Source: Varanus komodoensis (lineage: Eukaryota > Chordata > Lepidosauria > Squamata > Varanidae). From it: a stretch of DNA of 64,000 nt. Below, one piece after another: positions 50,651-60,373 of this stretch. A program made the translations under genes and the position numbers. The stretch is taken from the NCBI RefSeq assembly GCF_004798865.1, contig NW_025336479.1, forward strand, positions 7,704,485 to 7,768,484, in the 5' to 3' direction. The number at the start of each line of letters is the position of its first letter. The first letter of the stretch is position 1. Under the pieces are notes generated by a model. The model saw nothing but the letters and a program-made list of their open reading frames with translations. It was not told the DNA's origin and did no database searches.

Positions 50651-52837
50651 ACCTGGAAAAAGTACTCCAAACCTTGTGAAGAAACACAAAAGAAGCCAGG
50701 AAGAACCAAAGGGCTGGTGGCCCCCGATTGTGAAGAGTTTTTCTCAGAATTAGTAGTTTGAGGCATAGCCAAGCCATGCGTCAATGTAGCCATGGCAACT
50801 ACTGATTATCCCACAGGTCAGAAAATGCAGGAGAATCCCAGTGGACCCCTCAAGGAACTGGTTCACACAGGATGGCACCCTTGCCATAGTTCCTGCCTGG
50901 GTGGAGGTTGACCCACACGTCAGTCTAGATAAATTTTGAGGAGACATGAGGTGTTTTGGGGGGCTTCAGGGGTGGGGGAAGTCACAACATGCCCAATTTT
51001 CCCCTCTAACCAAGGGTTCCATTTTTGCATTCCAAGAACGTGTGGCCTGCATTTTCCAAGAGCAGGCGTTTCCACCTAATAATCTGGAACCACAGCAAGC
51101 CTCAGGCACGCCATCTGCTTCCACAGGAAATTCAGCTGAGCAGCAGCCCCTGCCGCCCCCACCCCCCCAGAATCTGGCATTGTTCAAAGGAATATAAATG
51201 GCCCTTAGCATGGGACTGACACCACTCCTAATCAGCAAAAAGAACATAAAATGCAGAGAAATAGTGTTTTTGTCCAGTTCTTTTTCTACTGATGCTTCTC
51301 CCCAGCCAAAGAAAAATCAAAAAGGACACTTAAACTGAAGCATTCTAAGACTTCTGATAAAAATAGGTTGTCCACAGCTTCTGCTGAATCAGTCCTGATT
51401 CTCCTGACCCTCATGATGGTCAGGGGAAAACATCATAAGTCAAAGCAAGCAACTTTCTGATTCAGATGTTGCCACTCGAAACATGATAATTGAAAAGGGA
51501 ATTGCCAGGTCTGCTGAATGCAGAGAAACTTCCCAGTGTAGGTTTATTTCACAATGATGATATTCTCCATTTCCTATCTAAAGGAGAATAAATGAAGTTA
51601 CCCCCGGTCACTAATTCTTCTCAGGAAACAATCAGCAGCCTTGCAGAAGTGAAGTATTATTTCCAGAGCCTAAGTCAGCTAAACTGTGAGATCTTTTGCT
51701 TCCCCTTTTAAAATATAGGTTCAAGTTGAATGAAAGGGCCCCCGGTCAAGGCAAAAGTGCCTCCAGCATAGCTCAGGAAGACTGCTCCTCACCACAGACT
51801 ATAATGGAAGTAGTCAAGGTTCCTCTAGTTAATTTTCTAGAAGCAGCCTTACTTGCTGGAGCCATAAATCCACAAGATGGGACTTCCCTGCAAAGGATCA
51901 TAGCAAAAAGGAAAAAGAAGTATTGAAACAATACTGGGAGGAAAACCTCCTGAGGCTACAAACAGGCTTGGCTTTCAGACTTTCCTCTACAGCTTCCATT
52001 ATATCCCAAGCCATTCTCCTCTGGGTTGAAAAGATGATCAACAATAAAGAGCTGGATACTTTTTTCTTACCATGGAGCCCTTCTTTAATTATGCAAAGCA
52101 TACAGTTTCATTTCAGATTTTGTGCAGGATCTCATTATTTTTGTGTTATGTACCATTGCAGCAACTTACTGAAATATTGGAATGCTTATTCCAAAGGAAA
52201 CCCAAGTACTGTCCCCACCACAGGAACACACTCCCAGAAACTTTTTTGTAGACCAAGCACTTTAAGTTGGCTATGTCCTCTTTATCAAAGAGGGATGAAA
52301 GAAGATATCTGACTGATATTCCTCCTCCTCCTCTTCCTTTACTCCCTTCAGGTATCCATTCAACTCCTCCTTTTAACCATGCAGTTACAAGTTCACAAAA
52401 GCTACCTGGTCTAGAACCAGATTCCAGCCTAGATCTCAGAACTCGAATCTGGGTATATCAGACCCACTTCTGTCCTCCTAAACTCCTTGCCAGCAGTTCT
52501 AATACCCATCCTGCACATGTGGACAGAAGACCACAGCACTTCCTTCACTTTCAGGAATAGCACCTGGTCTCTCAACACTCTACAACATGACGATTTCCTG
52601 ATATTTCACTCCACTTCCAGGACAAGGCATCTGTCCTGCCCACTTCCTAGGTTTACTGACAAGCAACTAATGGCAATAGAACTTGCCCACATCCAAGAAA
52701 TAGGGGCCATAGAACCTGTTTCAACCTGTTTCAACTTCCAAACATTTCCATTGCATTTCTGGTCCACATGAAGAAAGTGTCCTGAAATACCATTCCAGAT
52801 CGGAGCCACCTCAGGAAGTTTATGATAGCCTCAAGAC

Positions 52838-53118
52838 CATGGCTCCTCAAACTATGGCCCCAGGGCCAGATTCAGCCCACCATGCCCATTTATCTGGTCC
52901 GCCATGCCCGTCTGGAGAAAACGATCTCCAAACGAGCAAGCCGCTGCCTCGTGCGCCCGCCTCCCGGCACGCGCCCACCTGTGCCTCACCTGGCCTTGCC
53001 TCACCGCGCACCTGGCCCCCACCCCAGCGCACACGCCTGCCTGCGCCGCCCCCACACCGGCACTGCCCTTCCGGCAGCTTTCAACTGGCCCCCTGGAGGA
53101 AAGGTCTGAGGAGCCCTG
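52838..53118. mobile_element. Non-autonomous hAT-type MITE, CpG-rich, nested
   Basis: The left end GGCTCCTCAAACTATGGCCC and the reverse complement of the right end (GGCTCCTCAGACC) are inverted repeats, as in hAT elements that begin CAGTGGTCCTCAAACT. The flanking 8-mers CTCAAGAC (52830-52837) and CTCACAAC (53119-53126) agree at 6 of 8 positions, a decayed 8-bp target duplication. The interior is GC-rich with about 19 CpGs between 52900 and 53090. Encodes nothing; open frames inside reflect composition. Confidence 0.8.
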
Positions 53119-54510
53119 CTCACAACTACCAAGGAGGCTCTACTACTGGGGGATTTCCTATTTTATGGAGGCAAACCACACCTACTCCTACCTAGATTGC
53201 AGTCTTCTAAGGCGCCCACTGCTAACAGAGGCCCATCCAAAAGATTAATCTCTTTGGCCCCAGACAGGTTATCAAGACCCATCCAGTAGAAAAGTCCCTT
53301 CTTCAAGCACACTTACGATCCTTGCTTAAGCACTAGGGCTCATATATCCTGCTCTGGGTTCATGCCATGGACCGGATTTCAGACCCCCTACATTGGCTGT
53401 TTTCCCTTCTCAATCCAACATAAACCACCATCAGCACATCAAAAACATAAAGAGGAATATGGTACCTTTCTGACCTCAGAGACCATGGTTGTCCCAAATC
53501 CTACAACCTGCATAGCCAAACCCTATTTCTTCCATCAACATCTGACCATCCTACGCAAGACCCTGTGTGTCCTCCAGATCTCCACTGACTGCACCCAGCT
53601 GCCTGGCTAGTGAACACCATGCTTTCCTCTCCCTTGCTTATTTTATCAAAAGAACAAACCATGCTATCCTCCAGGAGACCATCCACCAATTGAGTATATG
53701 AAATAACCCAGAAGGTGTTCATTCATTGGTATAAGAGGGAACATAGATCAAAAAGTTGCTTTTCTAAGTAGGGCTAATATGAAACTCAAGGCAAACACCC
53801 TTTGTAGACAATCCACAGCTGTTTCCGCTGTCCCTTCCAAGTCCTGCCACAAGCCACTTAGTGCTCTTCCGCACCACAGTTCCTCAGAAGGACATCTCTC
53901 CCCTCCAGTTATACATAATTTTCCTGCACAGAACCTGCATATAATCCTCCTCTACTTTTTGAGCATCTTAAAACTATCACTATGTCTCCTCTCATTTAAG
54001 AGTTTATTTCTGATAACTGTAACCTCTGCCAAGAGAACCTGAGAGTTATTAGCACTTTCATGAAGGATCAGCCCTGTACATGCAAGAAAGACTCGATCAC
54101 ACATTGGTTGGATCCTTCCTTCCTTCCTTCCCAAATTAACACTCTTTTCCTCAGAACTTAATAAATTAGGAAAACATTCTGCCCTAATCCTTCGCATCCC
54201 TTTAAGCCAGTTTTCCATTCACAGGATGTTAGAAGGTCCATCAAGATGAACCAAGGAACTTAGTCTATTTCCTTATTTGTTTCCTTTCATTCAGTGACCT
54301 TAGGGCAGATGAAAGCTTTCCATGCCACCTTGTTAGGTGACTCAAGGAATGTATTTTTATGGCCAGGAGGTTTTAAAAAAACCCTCCCTAAACTTAGACA
54401 CATTAAAGCACACATCTGGATTGTTCCTTTTTTCTGTAACAGCACTACCTTGTATAGTGTTACCTACTTGTACGTTCTGATTCATTATTGGAAGATCAAA
54501 TGTGTGAGGT

Positions 54511-55613
54511 AACATACATGCATACATCTATTTGCATCCTGTTTTTCAGCAATTATCATCTCCCGTGTGGTATCTTTCCTTTGACCTTGGGATAAGCAAA
54601 GCCTTTGTTGACACAGTTGTGCAACAAATCAGTGGAGTTTTAGAGAGAACAGAGCATTTAAATTGTTGAAATTGCTAGTGATGGGCTCTGGTCTGAGTGG
54701 GGAAAAAAAAAAGAGACCATCATTTCTAACAGCCAGGATGAAATAATCAGATGTTTTAATAGCTATGCATTTATGGGTAAAACAAAGGGAGGGAGGGCGA
54801 AAGGGCATGTCCTTCACAGTCATAAGGAAAGGAGATACTGTACACCCGAAGCGGCTTTCTGCTTTCCTATGACTCGGTCATACATACATATAAAATAATT
54901 ATGATTATTATTTTTGTAATTATCAGGAAAAGACAAGGAATTACTGCTGGAGTTGGAGTGGGTTGTCCTTTTTTCTTTTAATAGAGGTGTTGTCTGAAAG
55001 CTTTTTAGTATTGTCGCTCATGAACTAAAAGACAGTGACTGAGAGGGTGAACCTTTGGCAGGTTGGGCCGTCCCTTAAGACAAGGACCGTGGCCTCTGCC
55101 CATAGCCTGCCCCAAGATGATTGCTTCAACCCTTTAAGGAACTTGGCTCTTTAGTCCTGTTCTGAACAGTGCCTACTTGCTTCACATTCAAGGAACCCAG
55201 TGGGTTGGACATAAATTAGGTGCAGGCAAATAGGCTGATGGAACCAGAGTTCCTGTACCCAGCAGGCCCCCAAAATCTGGACAGAGGCATCTTTTGAGAG
55301 CAGTGCCCTTCCATCCATGGCTGGCAGATGCTGGATCCAACTGACTGTTTCGTGCAACAGCAACTGCTTGCCCAAGTTTGGATGGCGACCCTCTCTTACC
55401 TACCTCAACTGCCCCCCCCCAAAAGATCCCTATTGTCCTAAACTTGCAGCTGTTCCCCTGCATAAATGAACACGGGAGTGCTGATGCATCTTGGCAATTT
55501 ACGTTGGCCGCGTCTTGTAACATCCCTGATGTTTTAGGAGTTCTGCCTCCCCATTTTTCTTGAGTTGGAAGATTTATATCCTTTCAGTCAAATTATTGCC
55601 AAGGTAGCTTGGA
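54511..55613. other. Intergenic sequence, nothing recognised
   Basis: No exon or repeat named. Confidence 0.4.
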
Positions 55614-55752
55614 ACAGAATTCTTTAGGCAAAGATAAGGTTCAGTTATACTTCATCTCGTTTCTGAGGCTGAAAATGAGGCAGCTGCAGCTACATGACTG
55701 CCAGTCACATTTATCCAAAGGCAAACGGGTGCAGCTGAATTTCCTCTTGTTT
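55614..55752 (+). repeat. Unclassified 140-bp repeat, copy B
   Basis: Same-orientation partner of 46333-46472, about 95% identical, 9.28 kb away on the other side of the last COX10 exon. Confidence 0.85.
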
Positions 55753-56156
55753 CGCAAAAATTACTGTTAAAGTAGCCAGGGTGCACTAAGCCAAAAATGA
55801 GAGAACATTTTGCCCTATTTCCCCCTCCCCACATAAAGAAAACAAAAGACAGACTTGCAAAAATGCATGCGCAAATGTATATGCCTTGGGCCCAAATTTA
55901 AAAGGAATTACTATATCTTAAATGGAAAGAGAGTGCATCTCACAACGGTGGAGAGGGCTGCAGCCGACCGTGCACTGCTCAGTCTGCTATCCAAGCGCTG
56001 TTGACGGGCAAACTCTGCCCACTTGTGGTTTTTCGCCTTGACATGTATATTGACTGAACAGCCCTTCAGATGATGCTTGCCATCAAAGTGTCCATGGACG
56101 GCCATGCAAGTTGCCAACTCTCCTATATGAAGTAAAACAAGGCCTCGCGGGTCTGT
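55753..56156. other. Intergenic sequence with scattered CpGs
   Basis: The 55930-56150 part is CpG-bearing and may belong to the same transposon as the MITE end at 56157, but I could not assign it. Confidence 0.35.
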
Positions 56157-56240
56157 CATTGACCATGTTGGCCGGGGATGAAGGGGGTTAGAGCCCGATA
56201 CACCTGGAGGATACCACGTTGAGGAAGGTTGGTCTAAGCA
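56157..56240 (+). mobile_element. Right half of the CAGCCTTCCCCAACC MITE family
   Basis: CATTGACCATGTTGGCCGGGGATGA.., then ACACCTGGAGGATACCACGTTGAGGAAGGTTGG. This matches the family's right arm (ACATCTGGAGGGCACCAGGTTGGGGAAGGCTG). Left half not recognised. Confidence 0.65.
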
Positions 56241-56531
56241 GAATGGACTGCTTCCCACAAAAATAGGTCATTTTCTCTCATGTGTTGTGCATGGCAGAGA
56301 TCTTCCACTAATCAGGTCATGGATATCATATGATCATCTTTTGCAATGGAGGTGATGGTGGGAAGGATTGCTTCCGCTGTGTTTTTAGGCCTGTTATCAA
56401 GGGAAGTAGTGGGTAGGGAGAAGTAACCACATTTATACATACCCCACCACTGACTTTTCCAAATTGTTTTAGTTACATGTATTATCCTACCTTTCTATTC
56501 TCCCTGATTAATTCCTTCAGCAATACTCTGA

Positions 56532-56930
56532 AGTTGTTGATGTTCTGTGTTGTCAAGTTGTCTCCAACTTATGGCAACCCCATGAATGACAACCCTCTAA
56601 AATGTCTCTTTGGCATCCCTGCTCGGCTTTTGTAAATTCAAGGCTGTGGCTTCCTTTATGGAATCAATGCATCTCATGTTTGGTCTTCCTTTTCTTCTTC
56701 TGCCTTTGATTTCCCTTAGCATGATTGTCTTCTCCAAGGAGCCTTGCCTTCTCATCATGTGTCGGAAGTATGACAGCTTCAGTTTTGTTATTTCTGCTTC
56801 TAGAGAAAGCTCTGGCTTGATTTGATCTAGAACCCACCTGTTCATCTTTCTGTCAGTCCAGGGTATTTGCCAGCCTGGGCTCCTCCTTTTTTGTTCCTCC
56901 AGCCCTGTTTCAAACACATCAGTATCAATT
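56532..56930 (-). mobile_element. BovB/RTE LINE, 3' end
   Basis: On the minus strand: PWTDRKMNRWVLDQIKPELS, then KLKLSYFRHMMRRQGSLEKT and REIKGRRRKGRPNMRCIDSI. This is the BovB region beyond the reverse transcriptase and is largely open. The 3' end is GTTGCCATAAGTTGGAGACAACTTGACAAC. 5'-truncated to about 400 bp. Better preserved than the copy at 15600. Confidence 0.93.
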
Positions 56931-57942
56931 CATGAAATAATCCTATGAAGTAGGAGAGAGCAGAAAAGAAAATATCTAGTCCAAAGTCACTCCATTGCTA
57001 AGTAAGAATTTGGACCTAAGTCTTCAAATCCACCTTTCCAACCAGTGTGCCCCATGCTGGTTCATCAGATTGCACACCATCAGTAAACAGAATATTTTTG
57101 TGCTGCTGGGCTTCCCTGAGAGAAACCAGCTCTGCTCTGAATTCTGCCCCAGTCCTCAGCCATTTTTCATCTAAATTTCTGGCAGTCCCATGAGAACGTT
57201 GCTCAAACAATCAAACCACTTCTTAAAGCTTTGGTACCATGTACCTCCTCCCTTTTGTTTCTATAGGCCATGGTTAATTCTGGGTAAATTGGAACAAAGC
57301 TGTCTTCCTTCCTACTGGTGAAAACTGGGAGGGCAATGGCATTGAGGGATCAGTTGGATGCAACCCACCACAGAGAGGTGCAAAGCTGCCACACTGCACC
57401 CAGGTCCTTCCTATATGCAGCCCCTCACTCTACTCCACCCAGAACTGTTGATATCTGGTGGGGTCTAACTGTCAGCAGAGTACAGCGCAGTAGTGATGGG
57501 GGGAGAGGGACATCTGACCGCTACGTTTGCCTGAAAACAAAGATGATGGATGGATGGATGGCTGGATGCCAGACCATGGGGGTGGGGGCTTGTTTTTCCT
57601 CTGCGCAGTTGGCACCTCTCACTCTCACTCCTATTCAGCTATCATGACAGGAAATTTTGCCAGTGGATTCTAGGAAGAGGAATTAGCTTTCCTTTCCTAA
57701 GAGTGCTTCTCTGTCTCTTCCCTGCGACACATCATCAAGCAACACCCCCGATTAGGTGGAAAAGCAGAACAGAGGGATCCGCTGGGCTTGGCAATGGACA
57801 AAACATCCTGAGCACATCAGGAAACAACCTTCAGGGTGTGATGACTGTGAGCATCCACAGAAACAGGAGCTCGCCCACTTTAAACGCCAAGCGTGCGTAT
57901 GGCTTCAATATGCTCGGTCGGGAGTATAAATAGATCATAGCA
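56931..57942. other. Intergenic sequence, nothing recognised
   Basis: Contains the small (GGAT)n array at 57545-57568. Overlapping frames of 109 and 127 codons have no family resemblance. Confidence 0.4.
57545..57568. repeat. (ATGG)n microsatellite
   Basis: About six imperfect units. Confidence 0.85.
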
Positions 57943-58005
57943 CCATTGCCCAACTTGGCGCCTCCAGGCATGCTGGGCAGCTCTCATCCTTCCCAGCCAA
58001 CTTAT
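57943..58005 (+). mobile_element. Left half of the CAGCCTTCCCCAACC MITE family, decayed
   Basis: TTGCCCAACTTGGCGCCTCC, then AGGCATGCTGGGCAGCTCTCATC.. and CCAGCCAAC. This follows the family's left arm (CCCCAACCTGGTGCCCTCCAG..ACTCCCATC..CCAGCCA). Confidence 0.6.
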
Positions 58006-58940
58006 GCAGGAGCTGCCCAAGAGCAGGGGATGCAGAGACAGCAGCCAGCTTTATTCTTACCTGCTTCCCTCCTGAGAGCATCACTGAGAATCTTGGGACT
58101 TATTTAATTGCAGAAGATAAGTCAAATAAATAAATACTCATGGCAACTCTTGCCCAGTACTGCTCTCTGGCCCCTGCTGACCATGCCATGGGAGACCAAG
58201 TTAGAACAAGCCAGATAGTTTGCTTGGCAGGATTTCACACAGGATTGAATCCAGGCTTAGTTGCATTCTGCTCCCATTGAAATCAAAGGGACGCAAGCCA
58301 TGGCTAACTTTTCACAGTGCTTTCAATGGAAGATCCAACGTGTTCTAACCTGGAGTGAATTCAGCCCATAGTTACAAAAAGCTGCCTGTGGAATAAGCAG
58401 TTGCACACCATATCATAGTACAGCTAAGAAATTGGACCATTAAACCATGAAATCCTTCAAATCCCCCTGCCACCAAAAATCCCCCAGGGGCAAGCCCCCC
58501 ATTTCCAATAATAATACTGACCTACCTACGTGAAGTACTTCCAATTATCTAGAGTGCTTGATACGTGCAGAGTAGTATTATCTCATCTAGGAAAAGGAGG
58601 CGCAGGCATGCCCATGGGTGTGATGCTTACCTTCCTCTTTATATTTTGGCTCTACTCACCATGCTGGTTCTCATCAGCCCTTTCTTCTTTGCATGGTGCA
58701 GATCCCACTTCACTAGCTACCCAGATGCTAAGCAGGGAAGTCCATCCTACATGGTAGCAATTCATTTTGGTGTCTTTGGCCTCTAGCCCTTTGCCCTTTT
58801 GTTTGCCTTTGTTCACCACTGGAATGCAGCCCCTGAGATAAATTAAGTTCAATCCCACAACTGTAATCACTGAATGAGACTCATAGCAGGGTATGATGAG
58901 CCCATGAACGAGCCTGGTATGGCATTCGTGTTTCCCAGTA
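58006..58940. other. Intergenic sequence, nothing firm
   Basis: The 58230-58345 stretch has paired CCCATTGAAATCAAAGGG and CTTTCAATGG words that may be a CCCATTGA-type hairpin relic. Confidence 0.35.
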
Positions 58941-58944
58941 TCAG

Positions 58945-59070
58945 TTCAATATTTATTTATTGAATTTATATACTGCACCCAATAGCTCCTCACAGGACTC
59001 CCTGGGTGGTGTACAACAGCAAAAGCAACACATTATATAAATTATACAAATACTATTTAAAATTCTAAAA
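58945..59070 (-). repeat. LINE 3' tail, reversed
   Basis: AATATTTATTTATTGAATTTATATACTGCACCCAATAG.. followed by CTGGGTGGTGTACAACAG and A-rich sequence. A reversed L2-type 3' end. Confidence 0.65.
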
Positions 59071-59469
59071 TTTTAGCCACTGAATTTTGCTTACCAAGAA
59101 TTTTCATGGAATGCTTAGGTTCTGAATACAAAGTTCCATTGTTTTTCAGTGAGAAGGCCCAGTTGCTTCCCACTGGAAGATGGATTGCCTTGAAAGTGCA
59201 GGGAAACCATTACAAGAGGAGATCAAACAAAGTGATCTGGATTTATTTAAGTTAACTTGGGAATGCATTATAGCAGAAAATAATAAAATGAAACTCAACA
59301 GAGAAAAGCATTAAGTATGACACACTGGAAAGAAATACCAAATGCGTAATTAGCAAACTGGGGAGACGATCGTCTGGGCTCTAGCATTACGGAAAGGAAT
59401 GAGAAGTCACAGAATCTATTTGAAGTTGAGCCAGCAAAGTAGCATTTGTTACACTACAACAGACATCAC
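59071..59469. other. Intergenic sequence, nothing recognised
   Basis: AT-rich; may include older parts of the following CR1 fragment. Confidence 0.35.
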
Positions 59470-59650
59470 TAAGTCATATTAACAGCATCTTTGCCCACCA
59501 GGTGGGAGGGGGTAATAGTGCTGTTTTACTTGGCACTGATTAGGTCTCAAATGAAATATTATGGCCAGTTGTGGTCACCATGTTTAAAGGAGGATTGTAC
59601 TGAACTGAAAAGTATTGTGAGAAGAGCAACAAAGCTGACATTTTGGAATG
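59470..59650 (+). repeat. CR1 LINE internal fragment
   Basis: Translates locally as LALIRSQMKYYGQLWSPCLK then EDCTELKSIVRRATKL, matching the CR1 block (LIRP.LEYC.QFWSP..KKD...LE.VQRRATK). Decayed, with neither end of the LINE present. Confidence 0.75.
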
Positions 59651-60202
59651 TATGACACAGAAAGAAAAACTGAGAAAATTACCAACGATTTGCCAAGAGG
59701 AAAGATGGGAGACTGGCAAGAAATGAGAATGGCTCTCCAGCAGCGCTGCAGAAGCTCTCTCAGTATGAGGGGCAAAAGCCATTTTGAAGAAGACCCGAGG
59801 GGCAGTGGGTGTAGGTGAAGGCAAGAGGGGTTCGATCCCGAAGCAGGAACAGAACTACCAGTATATTTTCCCCTAAAGCTCTGACTTCCACTAACCACAC
59901 ATTGGGGAGGGCATTTCAGCCTTTGGAAACTGAAGAGACTGCACAAAATCCATAAAACTACCCAATAAGCAGTGGTTGGGAGAAAGCAGTTTGGGCGGAA
60001 GGAAGGGATTGTGGCCTTTTGGGAAACCCCAGAGAACCTAAATGGGAACCTGAACCTGAAAGGCTGCCTGAAGCCTTTGTGGCCAAGGTTGTACACTCTG
60101 CTCTCTGTCTAGAAGGGAGTGTCATGAAGAGCAGCTGATCACCAAAGCTTTTGCTGAAGTCTGTGCATAAGTTGTCCCACTTCAGAGGTCCTTGGCCCTT
60201 TG
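59651..60202. other. Intergenic sequence, nothing recognised
   Basis: A 170-codon minus-strand frame at 59584-60096 overlaps the CR1 fragment in antisense and has no family resemblance. Confidence 0.4.
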
Positions 60203-60373
60203 GCTGCAGTTCAGAGGCAGAGCATCTGCTTGGCACACAAAAGGTCCCAGGTTCTGCAGGTAGGATTAGGAAAGACTTCTGCTGGAAACCTCAGGGAAAC
60301 AAAACCAACCAGTCCTGCACCCAAGGCTGAGCTAATTGGGGCTGTGATCTAACCAGGTATAAGGTATGTTCCA
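60203..60373 (+). mobile_element. tRNA-derived SINE (GCAGAGCATCTGCTT family)
   Basis: Box A-like AGGCAGAGCATCTGCTTGG and box B-like GGTCCCAGGTTCTGC, then GTAGGATTAGGAAAGACTTC, GAGCTAATTGGGGC and a final CAGGTATAAGGTATGTTCC. The head, body and end follow the reptile SINE order, with the end resembling CAGTATAAGGCAGCTTCC. Confidence 0.85.

Larger units (their letters stand above)
50233..54510 (+). mobile_element. DIRS-like (tyrosine recombinase) retrotransposon fossil, broken
   Basis: About 4.3 kb in sense orientation just after COX10. Parts recognised from short local resemblances are a terminal/leader zone from about 50233, a gag-like zone at about 50640-52560, an RT/RNase H-like zone at about 52560-53650, and a tyrosine-recombinase-like zone at about 53900-54260 (ITVTSAKRT resembles the conserved ITSARR-type block of DIRS recombinases). 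Broken in many places and old. A CpG-rich hAT MITE is inserted at 52838-53118. The 5' end is placed only approximately, and I could not identify the expected 3' terminal repeat. It could instead be another retroelement of the same broad class. Confidence 0.55.

Noticed and set aside
52839-53248. Pro/Ala/Arg-rich open frames around 114-118 codons
   Set aside because: They run through the GC-rich interior of a hAT MITE, and the composition explains them.
59584-60096. 170-codon minus-strand open frame, longest in the window outside COX10
   Set aside because: Partly antisense to a CR1 fragment, low-complexity Ser/Phe/Leu composition and no family resemblance.
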